Source: Aporrectodea caliginosa (Eukaryota > Annelida > Clitellata > Crassiclitellata > Lumbricidae). From it: 64,000 bases of DNA. The notes below the pieces were generated by a model. It did no database searches and had not been told where the DNA came from. It worked only from the letters and a program-made list of their open reading frames with translations. A program made the position numbers and the translations under genes. The stretch is taken from contig JACEVL010000432.1 in NCBI GenBank assembly GCA_020284085.1, positions 202,001 to 266,000 on the forward strand, in the 5' to 3' direction. Below are positions 21,426 through 34,699 of this stretch, piece by piece (the stretch's first letter is position 1; each line of letters starts with the position of its first letter).

Positions 21426-22627
21426 GGCAATCCTCCGAAGTCCGGTCCCAAATTATTTCGCATGGCTTATCACATAGATATGCTTCTCCAATGCTTACTT
21501 ACTCACCCTTATATAGCATGACGTCATTATTCTGGCCATTTTGTTTACCAGTACAGTTTTCTTTAATTATGGCAGGTAGACCATCCGCTCGGATAAACAT
21601 TACTGACGTTGTTTTGCCAGCAGCGCAACTGGTAGGAATTGAACTAACTCCGCGTGAGTTGTATGCTGCTATGCCCAAGAAGCATGGATGGTTGCAGTGG
21701 CTGGACCGACATCGCTTGATCCGGAACAACGTCGATTGCGGAACATGCAGGCGCCCAATGGCGTTAGTCGCACGAGCGGAGTGCAACGATGGCTTTTCGT
21801 GGCGTCGTAGGCAATGCAGCACCCGCTGTAGCGTTAGAACCGGATCATTCTTTGCCAACTGCGATCTGACAACCGAGAAAATCGTTATGTTAATGTATTA
21901 CTGGGTGTACGAAGTGAAGTGTAAACACGTTATGTTGTTCGAAAGTCTGGTTAGCTGGGACACTATCGTCAACTATAACAACTATTTTCGTAAGGAATGC
22001 TATCAGTGGCTGCTGCAAACCAATAAAATGCTGGGAGGGTTCGATGGAAACGGTCAGTCAGTTTTCGTTGAGATGGATCAAAGTTATTGTTTCCACCGAA
22101 AACACCACCGTGGCCAGCGACGCGTTGGTAAGTGGGTTGTCGGCTTGGTCGAGCGTGGTAGCGGACGATGCTGGATGGAGGTTGTTGACCGTCGAGACGC
22201 ACCAACACTGGAGCGCAGTATCAGTAATCATGTGCTGCCAGCGACAACAGTCATCACAGACGCTTGGCGAGGCTATCAGAATGTCTCGCAGCTTAACAAC
22301 GGGGTATATGATCACGCATTCGGTGTGCACGCTCGTGAGTTTGTTGATTCAGTACACCGGGACATTCACACAGAAACGATTGAAGGACTGTGGATGCAAG
22401 CAAAACGTAAACTCCGGTATCAGAGTGGTACAAGTTGCGGTCTCTTTTCCAGCTACATGGCTGCCTTTCAAATTCAATGGTGCAACAGTCACAAACGGAA
22501 CGTTTTCGGCAGTTATTTGCAAATGCTGTGCGCCAATTACAATATTTAGTAGTCGATAAACGGTTTGTAAAGTGACGGTGAGAAAAATGCTGTGAAATAA
22601 TTTGGGACCGGACTTCGGAGGATTGCC
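21426..22627 (+). mobile_element. Merlin-superfamily DNA transposon
   Basis: Inverted repeats of about 34 bp begin ggcaatcctccgaagtccgg on the left, with the complement on the right. A 7-bp direct repeat ggagttc flanks them (21419-21425 and 22628-22634), close to the 8-9 bp typical of Merlin. An intact transposase frame fills the element, which is 1202 bp long and nested in a minus-strand LINE. Confidence 0.85.
21491..22549 (+). CDS. Merlin (ISXO2/IS1016-related) transposase
   Basis: This is an intact frame of 352 codons from the first ATG. A second ATG at 21569 (MAGRPSARINITDVVLP) may be the real start. An N-terminal CxxC pair (CGTCRRP) and later cysteines suggest a zinc-binding head. The DDE-type core shows VEMDQS, then VITDAWRGYQN, then HTETIEGLWMQAKRKL, giving Asp, Asp and Glu in the order expected for the ISXO2-like domain. 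The terminal repeats are also nearly intact, so this copy could in principle be active. It lies between receptor genes A and B. Confidence 0.88.
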   Translation: MLTYSPLYSMTSLFWPFCLPVQFSLIMAGRPSARINITDVVLPAAQLVGIELTPRELYAAMPKKHGWLQWLDRHRLIRNNVDCGTCRRPMALVARAECNDGFSWRRRQCSTRCSVRTGSFFANCDLTTEKIVMLMYYWVYEVKCKHVMLFESLVSWDTIVNYNNYFRKECYQWLLQTNKMLGGFDGNGQSVFVEMDQSYCFHRKHHRGQRRVGKWVVGLVERGSGRCWMEVVDRRDAPTLERSISNHVLPATTVITDAWRGYQNVSQLNNGVYDHAFGVHAREFVDSVHRDIHTETIEGLWMQAKRKLRYQSGTSCGLFSSYMAAFQIQWCNSHKRNVFGSYLQMLCANYNI

Positions 22628-23040
22628 GGAGTTCTATATATACTAATGGAAACAGAACATTACGTAACCATGGATGCCATGTAGGCCTATGAGAGAGAGG
22701 TTTCAGTGTTGATGTGATATACGAGGAGGGAGATTTTGAAGGCGATACGGGCGCGAATGGGAAGCCAGTGAAGTTGCTGCAGCGTAGGCATGATGTGATC
22801 TCTGGGACCAAGACGTTTTATAAGGCGAACGGCAGTGTGTAGAACTAGAACTGAGGATAAGGGTTGTAGTGTCGATGAAGGGAGACCGGATAGGACAGAG
22901 TTGCAGCCAACAGAGGGCAGACCATCCCGCAGGAGGTCTATCCAGTGGCGTCGACCAATGAGAGGAGGTGGGAGAACGATCTCTCACGGTTGCAAGGAGT
23001 GCGAAATGTTTTACCCTTTGGACAAAAACTGTGGTCGTTG

Positions 23041-24289
23041 TTGATTTCCGATAACATAACGGTATGGCCTGCAATACGAAAATTAATACATTTCTGTATC
23101 ATAGTCTCTTATATGGAAGTCGACCAGAGTGAGGGAGGGTATTTTTTCCCATTCCAGGTGGGGTGGGGACCGTGGGGTTAAGACGCCACTGGCAGTATCC
23201 TCCGAAAATAACGTGCGTTCATTCGTGAAAGTGCTTCCAGTTTTTGTAGAATTTCTCCGCCGTCAAAGTGGTTGAACATCGGCTTTCAGCTAGATGCCAG
23301 CGGACGTCAAATTCGTGAAGGGTTTCGCGAGTCTTGGTCGAGTTGAGGGCAACTACAATTATTGCCGTATGCGTACGATTGGCAACGGCATAACTCGTGT
23401 GGGCTGGTATTAAGAATAACATGTTCAGTTGCTGCTTTTGAGCCTCAGGAGAGTCTAGTCCGAGAGTTGATAATTCAGATTATTAGGACAGACCGCATAA
23501 CATACCATTATATTATCTGAAATCAATACATTTTTAAACGTTGGAAGAATCAATTTGATTGTCCGAGGCAGACATCTGATCTAGAAGCAAAAATCTTCGG
23601 TCACCGAGCATAGTAGGATCAAGTGATCAACATTCGCAAACCTTTGTTTCATCTAAATGCGCAATAACATAGTAATGTTGCTCAGTAACTTTGAACATGT
23701 TGCAGTTTTCTGGTGATAGGCTTGCTTATCGGACTTACAATGTCGGTTTTGACAAGGATTTTGTACGTTTATAGGGTATTTTGTTCGCAAGACGCCTTGG
23801 TCCATGTGACTGCATCACGCCTAGCCTCCAAATGTACGGTCGAGTGTGAGGAATAGCCTACGGACCAGTGTGTACGCCGCCTGTAGCCGAGTGTTTCCTT
23901 CTCGGTTGAGGACGAACGACGCTGGCGATTGGAATGACTCGACCGTTAGTCACGTGGTGGCTCTTCAATCTACCTAGCGACACACGATGAATGCCTTTTA
24001 TGCGCACTCCTTGTGCCTCGACGGCTAGCCGGACGTTCGTCATCTTCCACCAGTAGCGTCATCATGTGTGCGAACGTTGTCACCTGCCGTCGTTCTACCC
24101 TATCGAGGCAACTTGGTTCAGAGACTTTGAACGTCTATTCTGTCTTCAGCTGTCGACGGGAATCCGTTGGTTGGTTTGTGCGCGGGCGGGCACGCCACTG
24201 GTGACTCTTTCAGCTTACTGTGCATTGTTTTTTCCAACTGATATAATAATTATATTCGTTCGTAATGACCTTTAGCATCATATTATAGA
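23041..24289. other. Intergenic sequence, nothing recognised
   Basis: No frame, repeat array or transposon end could be supported here between genes A and B. Confidence 0.4.
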
Positions 24290-24545
24290 CTATACAATAC
24301 AATATACAATTAGAAATTAATAGCGCGCTTTAACAAGATAAGTGTTCTTAGCCATAGTGTAATGAGAATAGATGAGTTTCTAATTTTGATTTGAATTGAG
24401 TAGCAGATGAACATTGACGGATTGTAGCTGGGAGACTGTTCCATTCTCTGGGTCTGGACTCTGGAGACAGCAAAAGCACGATTTCCAAACTTCCGAAGAG
24501 CGCATCTGAGTAGATATTATGAAGTGGCGCTATATAAATGTTCAA
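24290..24545 (-). mobile_element. LINE 3' end fragment
   Basis: Minus-strand peptide REWNSLPATIRQCSSATQFK is a typical LINE ORF2 C-terminus, followed by a tail with tagcgcgctttaac. The upstream edge contains gtggcgctatataaatg. Confidence 0.65.
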
Positions 24546-25359
24546 TTACATTACCTCGTTTAATCTATGTATATCCGTTATGCAGATTAATACGATGCTC
24601 TTTGTAACTCAGTTAAACCTAGAAAGTGATGCATACCGATATTGCTTTTAAAAACCCATCCTTTCGATAACCATGGCATTCGACCAACGCTTGTCCCGTA
24701 TATTGTCGGGACAATTTATTTGATGAATTTCATTGTGTGAGTCATCAAGAAAACGTCATAAATGCATTATGACAAAACTTATATAGGCGTAAGTAAGGTG
24801 ATTAATTTATTTGTGACGTCACAAATAAAGACAATGTCTTCAGTATGATTACAGAGTGGGCTTACTAAGACAGACACAGACAGACAGACAGACAGAAATA
24901 CGTGCAGACTGTAAGGCATATATAGGCGTGCATTTGTACGCTTTTTTCACTAGATCTAGAGGCATGCACAGTTCGCTCCTATGCAGAAGAGAGACCGCCG
25001 CCAATGGATACTCGCTCATTGGTTTCAACCGATATAGCAGCTGTTGGCTAGGATACTGATGCCTTACTTTGGTAACGATTTCGGCTTAGATGCCCCAAGA
25101 ATACGATACTTCGTGAATGAGGAAATTCCAGAGCCATTGCTACACTATAATCCTAATGAAGTCTCTGTAAAAGGAATATTGCTGAAATTGGCAGGAACTG
25201 TATGAACTGTGGTAGGAAACGCACCGTTTCTGACGCCCACGTTATTTTCTGCCTTTTCTGCAATCTCCAGGTTAGCCAGCATGAACATTATCACCCGGAA
25301 TCATCTTTGTTGATAACGCATTTGTGTAACATGCATTAGATTTTAATGAATGAGGTTAC
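24546..25359. other. Region where the rest of gene B would be expected
   Basis: After the last recognised exon of gene B, I looked for the kinase C-lobe, dimerisation and cyclase exons that gene C has, and saw none here or further on to 20856. A 48-codon plus-strand frame from 25060 (MPYFGNDFGLDAPRIRYF) has no recognised family. Confidence 0.5.
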
Positions 25360-25974
25360 CTGCCAAAGTGACCGACACCATTCCACTCTGATAGGGAAGT
25401 TCTCGCGTTAGTAGTTCCGATATGATGATGCCAAATGAGTAAACGTCTCCCGATTTCGTTCCGTCGACTCTAATTGTATCGTTCTCTTTCTTGCGCAGAA
25501 TTTCAGGAGCCATCCAAAGCAGATCTGTAATCACAGAAAATTATGTAACAAACTCAGTCGAATACTTGCCAATTATCATTCTCCACGCATCTGCTTTTTT
25601 TGATTCATTGTTTATATTTAATAATTATAATCGTGTAATACAAGAGCTTGCCATACCAATCAGCGATCTTTGAAGTTTGTTTATGCACCGGAACATTTTC
25701 AGTCCGTAATCCGTTATCTTACAAACCCATCTTTCGTCTATGACGCAGTTTGCGCTCGTCAGATGACCATGTACTCCGACTCGGGAATTATGCAAGTATT
25801 CCATTCCCTACAGATAGAAGGATATGTCCTAAACTTGTGATTCACTAGTTAGTCTTCAAACAATTTCGCATTTCAGGACCAAACAGATGATATGCTAAAT
25901 TTTAAGAATTGCATAAGGGAATTTTATTCATCAAAATCGTACAACAATCCGATTCATGGTGTGGCAAGATGGTC

Positions 25975-26060
25975 AAATGGGTAATACGTCAGATTTTCAT
26001 CTCTGTGACCAGGGTTGGAATCCCGGGTGCGTCGTATGAAATCGATATTGATCACATTAA
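25975..26060 (+). repeat. Degenerate tRNA-like SINE head
   Basis: The segment atggtcaaatgggtaatacg resembles a box A region, and gggttggaatcccgg resembles box B with one change. It lies in a gene B intron. This is a weak call from motif spacing only. Confidence 0.35.
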
Positions 26061-28137
26061 TTAGAGAAGCCAGGTTAAGTGCTGTGGGTAAAAGAAGAAA
26101 TCAGGATACGGAGGGAGGGCCAGCCGAAACAGATGAAGTCTGTCATGAACACGTCGGTGAGTTTTAAGTTTAGCTCGGTATACGTGTCATATATGTGATT
26201 ATTCCTTAGTCTAAATGAAATGAAAGACTGATGAAAAACGACAAAGTAGCTCAAGACAAAATACCCCAGACAACCAGAACACCTAATCTAAAACACGACT
26301 ACATACGTATGAATGCTAAAAGATGTTATTCGCTTTGAGTTTTGTTCAACTTGAAGACGTAGAGATTGCGTCTGACAGTATAAGTAAGTAAGAATATCCT
26401 TTAATAAACCAATTGCTAACCGCATTTTGGTGTACAGACATCATAGTAGTCGCAATAAATCTAAATTAGCTAGTATATCTTATTTAAGTCTTATAAATCA
26501 TCCTAGTGATGTAGGTTCTTCGCATCAGGGTATCAGCGGGAGGAATGATACGATCATGGGCCCTGGGGCGGAGAGAATAAACGGAAGTTTTAACAATTAT
26601 AGTTGTCGTCAAGGAATGGACGGTGTACAAACTCGTCGCCGAGTCTCGAAAAGAACAAAAAAAAATACCTTCGCGGAATTGCTCATAATCTTAGTATTTA
26701 GATGACTGCAAACTAAATTGAAACTAAAACTGAACTAAACTAAACTTCTGTAAGGGAAATTGAGAAATCATGATACAGTTTGAAAACTTACCTGAACAAT
26801 GTCCAAGGCTAACGACATACGGAACTCCCAGTCTATTTCATACTGCTTATCAGACAGGACATTCTGAATGCTTCCTTTCTCTGCATAAGCCATCGCAACG
26901 CAGACATTCGGAGCGTCGACACAGACACCGATGAATGGGTTGATGTTGTCGTGCTTCACGTGCAACAGCTAAACAGTAGGTATGGAACTTTATATGTCTG
27001 TCAACTCTTTAAGACAGCATGAATGCAAGTAAGTAGGCATTAATGTATGCATACACACTTGTATGTGTGTAATTATGGATGTTTCTAGAAACTCGAGGAC
27101 CTTTTCAGTACTTCGAAAGCGCTGTCTTTCGCAACCAAAGCGATATCGGAATCATTAATGAGAAAATGTTAATTAATAAACGACCAATGTTCAGGTATAT
27201 AGAAGATAGACGACGTACCCGTTTGAGTTCTTTGTATATCGTCCTTTCGAAAATATTCACCGAGTCGCGTTGAACGGCCTTGATGGCAATCGTCGTTCCC
27301 TTTTGAGCAAAACAGAAAATCAACCACTATATTTATAATACAATTGCAATGTCTGTAACTAGACATCTTAGAGGAAGTCAAAGCAAAGGGCGAACAGTTG
27401 AGAGAGGGCAGACTACAGAGAGTCAAAAAGGAGACAAGGATTAGTAACTGTATTCAGCAATTTCTGTAGCGCCTGTGTCTAATGCAGAAGGCATCAACCG
27501 AGCAGCGAACCCAAACTGCAATCAGGTCAACATCCGGGATATCAGTCCCCAAGACAGAGACATGCTTTGGCCTGTGATGGATATACAATTTACAAACGGT
27601 AAGTCTTAATTGAGAAGGAAATGACTGACATAAGCGACTGGGCAGAACTGACAGATACATGGAGGGAGTTGGGGGTGGAGAGGGGGGGCAATGAAGCAAA
27701 CGGAGTATTGAACTGTAGTAATCGATGCGCTCTAGAATGAGTGTTAGAGATGAACGAATGATTTTAATCCGCATACTTTATGTAGAACATATTAAAATGC
27801 TTCCATTACCTTGTAGATCCCTGCAGTGATGTATAATCGACCATGACCACTGCTAGCGATGCTTTTGCGATCAGCCGTGGTGCTTCTGCGATCAGCTGAA
27901 CTGTTGGCACTGGTATTCTATTAGTAACAAGCAAAAACGGAAGATATAACAGCGCAAGTTATTAAAAATCAGTTTTAGAAGAACTTCGAAAGTGCCAGAA
28001 GTTGTTCTGATGGATACGCTATCTTTGAGAATTTAAATGACGTTCTATATATGAACCCTCGTGAGGTCCTTGTAAGGCGCTATACAAATGGGCAAAACAT
28101 AGATACATACATATATGTACATACACATACATTTTTC

Positions 28138-28335
28138 AAATGCGCGACAGTCTAATGGTTAGCATGTTGTACTGTCAGCCCAGGAGTATGTTGCAATGGG
28201 GTAAGGATTCAAGTTCCCTCAAGAGTTCTGTTCAACCAGCACCCCGTTGCTAACCCTGACCCTAACCGCACACCCCTTGGGTAAAGATTAACCACTAGCG
28301 CTCATAGGCAGAGGTTAAGAAGAAAAGTGATGCTG
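28138..28335 (+). repeat. tRNA-like SINE in gene B intron
   Basis: The tRNA-Glu-like box A (gtctaatggttagcatg) and box B (ggattcaagttccc) are followed by a body that matches 10372-10570 in the same intron of gene A. Confidence 0.6.
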
Positions 28336-28884
28336 TTAAAATGTCATCTATCCACTGTCTGGGGTGAGCCTAGCGGAATGCTCATCTTCTTCATACACTC
28401 ACACATCAATCTCCCTCTCGCTTTATCACATATACTGTATATGTGCTGTATACGGTGGGTGGACTGTTCGGTAGCGCCCTGGCTCTCTAAATCGACGTTT
28501 GCGGGTCAGAGAACTGACTCCATGAAACAACACTGGTCAGGTTCTTCTTTTCTCACGCTTGTCTCGCACCTGATAATCAGATTTATTAAATGCCTGAGCG
28601 CTTAATGATTGTAACAAATCAGATAAAAATTAAATCTAGTAAATTATATATAGCCAATAAACCTGTATTTTATGTACAGTGTATATATAGCGTGGCGAAC
28701 TTGGTTGTACTTACAGCGTCTGCAATCAGAGCCACATCAGTCCAGATGATTTTCCAGTTGGCGATTACCTTCTTCTCCTGGAGAACTTTCCAGAGCCTAT
28801 CATAAACACATCAGGATATCTTCTATAGGTTCTACTCAATAACAATCTCCATGTTTAGGTACGCGAGCCATCATTCATTCATTT

Positions 28885-29400
28885 AGTCATTTATTTTGAG
28901 CAGTTATATAGCGCTCTTCCAAGAACCTCCTCAGAAGCCCAGCCAGTCCAGCCACGACTAAAGAAAGAATACATGACCGACTTGGGAAGCCCTGTCGGGT
29001 GGACGACAAGTAAAGAACGGAGTTCAAGTGGGAGGTCATTCCAGATGGAAGGGATCACAGCCGAAAGTGCACGGCGCTGCCTAATAGCCAAGCGAGCCCG
29101 TGGAACTAGGAGCTCACGCCTCGTCGCATAGCGAAGCACCCGACGCTTTGCAACGTCGGACATTGAGCGGCAAAGATCGCGCAAGTAAGATGGAGCACAG
29201 CCAAGAACGCAGCGAGAAACCACAGCAGCAATGCGGCATGAAATCTGCTGAGACACAGGCAGCCAATGCAAGACATCACGAATGTATATGCAGAGGCAGA
29301 TGCGAATTTAGGAAGCCGTCCAATAAGCCGAGCAACCGAGCGCAGCACTCGATCTAGTCGCCCCAGGACCCCAAAGGGAAGGCCATCAAGTAAACAGCAA
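28885..29400 (-). mobile_element. LINE 3' part
   Basis: Minus-strand translation shows LHWLPVSQQISCRIA, VLGCAPSYLRDLCR and IPSIWNDLPLELR, the C-terminal region of a CR1-like ORF2, with a 3' end containing tatatagcgctcttcc. It lies in a gene B intron. Confidence 0.75.
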
Positions 29401-29559
29401 AAGATAGACGGACAGGCAGACAGACAGACAGAGACAGCGGCAGAGACAGAGTGAGCGAGAAACCACACGAAGCTGGTGATAACTCCGTGCAACTAGGTTC
29501 ACAAGTTGAGAGAAAGTAGGCTAAGCTCAGAGTCAAGAGTAACTCCCAGATCAGGGACT

Positions 29560-30003
29560 ACGTGATATATTACACATGGCTCAATTTAAAGCTGAACTGA
29601 AACATTATCTGTTGAACACATAAAAAGAATATGACTCGATAGGTTGTACCTGTAGTTAAGATTGTTTATGATACAACTGTGAACATTATAATCTGTTTTG
29701 TTTTGATTTTTTTGTTTCTTTTAAATCTTGCACTGCAATGTTTTATTATTTAGTTGTTTGGCTATGATTTAGCCCTAACAATGTTATTTAAGTTGAATTT
29801 TCTATAATCATATGATCATAAAAATCTTCTTGCCATCTGTAAATGTAACGTGGAAAAGGGGCAGCACAGCAATAGCGAATTATTTTATCCTTTAGGGCTG
29901 TCCTGTTGACGGCATCAGCAGATTAACTTTGAAAATGACTGATTGTTAATTATTTGTGCTGTTGTTGAATCACTAAACAGCTGATTGATTGATTGATTGA
30001 ACT
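29560..30003 (+). mobile_element. LINE 3' tail ending in (TGAT)n
   Basis: The peptide AQFKAELKHYLLNT is the last piece of an ORF2, followed by about 400 bp of 3' sequence and a gattgattgattgatt tail near 29982-30001. Confidence 0.6.
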
Positions 30004-30359
30004 ATGCATGTAACGCTTAGATAACAGGCTGCCGAAAATGTCAGGGCGAATACATCCAAAAGTTAGCACTAAGTCAGGCTGTAGTCAGTGGAAGCATAGA
30101 CGATTTCAGTAGACATTTATTTAAGTTAAATAAATTTATGGCAATTAGAAAGTTCAAAGTCTTATATTACATTGCATTTATTTTGATTAGAGCTAACTAA
30201 AGTGGCTTGAAGTCGATATTCTTACACTGAAGCCATGAAACCAATGAGGAGGATGAAAACAACAGCACCTGCCAGAGAACAGCAGATGATGATCAACATT
30301 TGCTGCCCCTCTGAAATTAAGAACGCATCTATAGGTAACTTGAACGAAAGATTGAGAGA

Positions 30360-30397
30360 GGCAGCAAGAATGAGACAGACAGAGACAGAGATGGAGA

Positions 30398-30485
<88 letters not shown>

Positions 30486-30494
30486 CAGAGAGAC

Positions 30495-30535
<41 letters not shown>

Positions 30536-30606
30536 CAGAGAGAGAGAGAGAGAAACAGGAAGATTGAGACAGACAGAGACAGAGATGGAGAGAGACAGAC
30601 AGAGAC

Positions 30607-30645
<39 letters not shown>

Positions 30646-30690
30646 GAAAGAGACAGAGATAGAGACAGACACAGAGAGAGACAGATACAG
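30360..30690. repeat. GA/GACA microsatellite in gene B
   Basis: More than 300 bp of gagaga and gacaga units lie immediately upstream, in gene sense, of the membrane exon. This is a longer version of 12030-12245 in gene A. Confidence 0.9.
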
Positions 30691-33639
30691 AATAAGGAAT
30701 AAGATCTGGTGGCTTAGAATGAATAGTGATGGTGGTAGTGGTGGTCGCTGGGCTGTGGTGGTAGTGGTGTTGTTGGTGATGGTGGTAGCGGTGATGATGT
30801 TTTTGTTGTGGGTGGTGGTGGTAATTGTAGCGATGCAGAGGCTTAAGAATTGGATGAGGGCAGACGGTATAGGTGAGTAACTCCTTAATCGAGAAGTTGC
30901 AAAGTTTTCATCCTCTAGAACAGCGTACTTGACAACAGAAACAATAAAAGAAGTTATCTATGTAGCAATGACAAATCTATTACCGCCTTTGCACGTATCG
31001 ACGAAACAGCGAGGTTCTTTGGGAGCGGTTGTGCCTCCGCCGGGCCAGATGAGCTTATCAGGTTTCAAGTCCTCTGCTTGTCCCGTAGCGTCATCATACA
31101 GCAGAATGTCTTTCGGTTTTCCATCTTGTATCATACTTACAATCCATCTCGACTGAGATTTTCCATCTTTGATCACAACCTTACCCATGACGCCTAAAGT
31201 CACACCATTGCATATGCATATAAACTGGGGTTAGATTATAATTAATTTAACTAATTATATACTCGTTTTCGCTACACCCATTTTATTTGTTAATTGTAGT
31301 GTTATAATTCGTCGACGTAAGCACAATCCTTCAGAGGATTCCGTTATTTTTTAAAGGTTTTGAAATGGAACGTAGAATGGTAGAGTGATGAAAGGACGAC
31401 AAGAAGGAGAAACAGATCTTTCCTCAAGCGTTTCCTCACAAACTGGAACACCTAATCATCGGAAAAGGAATCCGAACTTCAACCATAATATTCCCGTCTT
31501 CCAACTTGGATCACATTGCTGCTGCTATAGTATTTTCACTTCTCTGTGTTCTTCTATTTATCCAATTCAGTGTTAGTGAGTCCTGGGCAAATTGTTCGAC
31601 CTATTTAAGTGGCCAGATGAAGAATTCTTCAGCCCGCTTTTTGTTTACCTCCTCAAAGCGGTTACTCCAATTTAATGGCAGCAAAACCAGACCTATCGTA
31701 AAGTAGCGCTCAAATTGCTAATGACAGCACCATACTACGACTAAAAATCCCATTAACAATAGATTAAAACCAAATAATCGATGCCCCAACATGTAAGCTA
31801 CCGTCTTGGACCGCAACCATTCCCAGAATAATTTATTATAATTATTATTATTCACCTCGTGAGTTTCATCTGTGTCCCGAAATGAACACATTAAACATAC
31901 AGACTGAGTTTCATCTTAAACGTTTCGAATGAGTATTTTAGCATTTGGGCCAAAGTGAACCCATACTTTGGTCAAAGTCATCCCAAAAATGTTGTTTGCA
32001 TTTTTAAATTACTTACATCGTGGAACAAACGGTGCGCCATACACATGCCGTTTTAATGCAGGCTACCTAGAAAAGTTGTATCACCCATGATGGTATCATT
32101 AAAATAACGGTAGCCTATTTCTAACAGAAATTTAAGTTACCACATCGTAAAATTTTTACTTCTTTTAGGCTTAATAACATTTCGGGAGAAATTTCAACAA
32201 ATTTTACAATAAAAAGAACCGTATTTTGGTAAAATAATCGCTATATGTTTACTGATTGTTATTCAAGAAACCATGTCAAAACCAAGTGATAAAACTACGG
32301 TAGGTCAGAAGGTGAAAACTGATTTTTGAATTTGAACCTGTCATCCAAATGGGAAAAGTAACACCCATTCTACAGTACCCTTTCGTTGTATCAGAGGGAA
32401 CAAATTATTTTAAGTTATGCAAACAGTAATAATGTAGGTGCTGTGTGTGCGTGCAGAGAATATATAAAATTAATTTTAAAATAACATAAAAAGCAATCAA
32501 ATCTTCAAATTAATAAATTAATGATTAATAATTAGACACTTGGATCCGCTCTCTGGGTCTGAACGAAATTTAGCCGTTTGCGAAGAATTAAATTTTCTTT
32601 AATCGTTAGCTTACAATATGACATAATTAGTAACACAGGAACTATTTATGAGATCATGATATCTTTAGTTTAATGGAATGTCTCCTTAGTTGAAGGCAAT
32701 GATAATTGCGAAATTTAAGATGTTTTAACATGGAGTGCCAAGTCTATTCTTCTGTTATTTTTGGTTTCGGTGAAGATATTTTTAGTAGATTTCCAGTGAG
32801 GATTGTTGTTTCAGGCAGTCGCAGCATTCAAAAATTGATTGGGTTTTCTTTTACCAACGTGGGTCACAAGGTCTCTGTAGCCAAGGCCTTTGTCTAACGA
32901 AAGTAGATTGAGGTGCTTTGTTGAGCTATTCTGAGAGACTCTCAAGTGGTTCTTTAAAAATGTTTTGTGATATTAGTATTAGCAGTGACTTGCAGAGCTG
33001 TAGTAGTGGTAGTAGTAGTGATAGTGGTCCTGCTTTTCAGGTCGGGTCATATCTCAGGAGTTCTCTAGAAGCAGCGCTATATAAATTTGAACTTACGATT
33101 ACGTACCTTGCTGTCGAAATCTGGCGCTATCGCCCAGTTTGCGGTGTTCTTCCAAGAATCGTCATCGAATCCCTTGCGAACGTCGTCCACGAACAGCTTC
33201 CACTTCTCAGTATCTGTCTCAGATTTTCGATCCATGGTCATTACTCCATTGATCTGCTGTAGAAAGTTCTCTAAAGTATTAGATAAACAAACGGCTCTGA
33301 AGATATATCTGATTCGAATTTGTGTCAGCCACAAACTCTACCCAATTGAGAATTCTATCACTGAAAAGAATCATTTTAACGCTGCTCGAAATAAACTGAA
33401 AACTGGATTTTGATCCGCCTCATTCATGGACCATGACTTTGAATAAGGCCTCACTTGAAACGAGCATTGATTGATGCCGTGTGCAATACTGTATAAGTAT
33501 CTATGTTTAACCATAACCATCAATTTTATTGGTCCAAAACATAGTCAAAGTAACACCAATTTGAATCTGACCTGGCACATAGACCTGGTCAGCCGTAGCT
33601 GCCTCTATACATATACGCCATACATCGGGTAGTCTCGCT

Positions 33640-34125
33640 GACTTTTAACGAAGTGCTCAGTAACTCTCATCCACGCACCGTCCTGAGCCGACTCGATTAT
33701 TGCTCATTCATCTATGCCGGCCTACCGGACTGACCGCTGTCCAGAGCTAGTTCACCAGGCGGTGAACTATTTGCGGGAGGTCCAGCACTGACTTCCCTTT
33801 CCCCAGCGCATATATATCCGGATTTCATCTCCGATCTGGAGGTGCCTTTCGGGGAGGCGCCCGCGTACTTGCTGGAGCTCTGTCGCCCCGTACAGACCTA
33901 TGATGGTCGCAAGGCCTCACTGTCTCCTGAGCAGCTGCGCGCTATCTCTGTTATTAGACCCATGACGTGCAATGGGTTTCCTCGAGAGTAGCGCTGTCTC
34001 CCTCGGGTCCTTCCCTCACCGTTCAATCGGCTTCTTAAAAACAGCTTTCTTCCGCTTGACCTTGATCTTGATCGCTTCTGTGAGAGACCCTGAAGGGGCT
34101 CTATATCAACTTCGACTGACTGATT
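33640..34125 (+). mobile_element. LINE 3' part
   Basis: Plus-strand peptides VLSRLDYCSFIYAGLP and LLKNSFLPLDLDLDRF belong to the ORF2 C-terminal region. Stops and frame changes show it is dead. It lies in a gene B intron. Confidence 0.65.
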
Positions 34126-34494
34126 GTGATTAGATTAGAATAATTGTAGATTAGTAAGAGAAGATAATGAAAACGAACTGGAGTCCGAATAATGACCGAG
34201 GATGTTTGACCCTAGTGTTTCGAAAACACCGGTGAGAAGAAAGGCATAGTTCTTCAGCAAGCCCAGGCCTTCCGCGAATTTCAACATAGACAGAGACTCG
34301 TCATGGTCCATCAAGAAGACGAACACTAAAAGCAACAGCAGGATTTGTGGATGCATTTTCCGACGTATCGAAAGTCTCAATTCAGCCTATGGTAGCATCT
34401 CTCAATATTTATAGCTTGCCTTTTATAAGTACAACTCAAAAACGACAAAAAACAGTAACACAAGGCCTGTTGGCCTGAGACGTCGATAGCGTTA

Positions 34495-34533
34495 CATTAT
34501 TATTATTATTATTATTTTCGTCGTGGTCGTCCA

Positions 34534-34611
<78 letters not shown>

Positions 34612-34619
34612 TATTATTA
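34495..34619. repeat. ATT and ATC trinucleotide microsatellite
   Basis: Pure att units followed by about 26 atc units. Confidence 0.95.
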
Positions 34620-34699
34620 TGTTCTTGATGGAATTGGGGCGCCGAATGACAGCCGTCTCAGGCGACCCTGCACCTGTTCCAGCGTTTGTCCATATTAAT

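Larger units (their letters stand above)
21177..23040 (-). mobile_element. LINE 3' part, split by a Merlin transposon
   Basis: On the minus strand, 23040-22635 carries RT C-terminal sequence (TLQQLHWLPIRARIAFKIS) and 21418-21177 continues with SVAQFKSKSKLTYS and a tail with tatagcgcgcttt and aatacaatac. The Merlin element lies between the two halves. Confidence 0.7.

Noticed and set aside
26427..26705. 92-codon plus-strand frame in a gene B intron
   Set aside because: No domain or repeat relationship recognised and no splice or promoter context.
30235..30567. Plus-strand Glu/Arg/Thr-rich frame
   Set aside because: Translation of the GA microsatellite and of the antisense of the membrane exon.
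31506..31706. Plus-strand frame with a hydrophobic start (MDHIAAAIVFSLLCVLLFIQ)
   Set aside because: Looks like a signal peptide but only 66 codons, no homolog recognised, antisense in a gene B intron.
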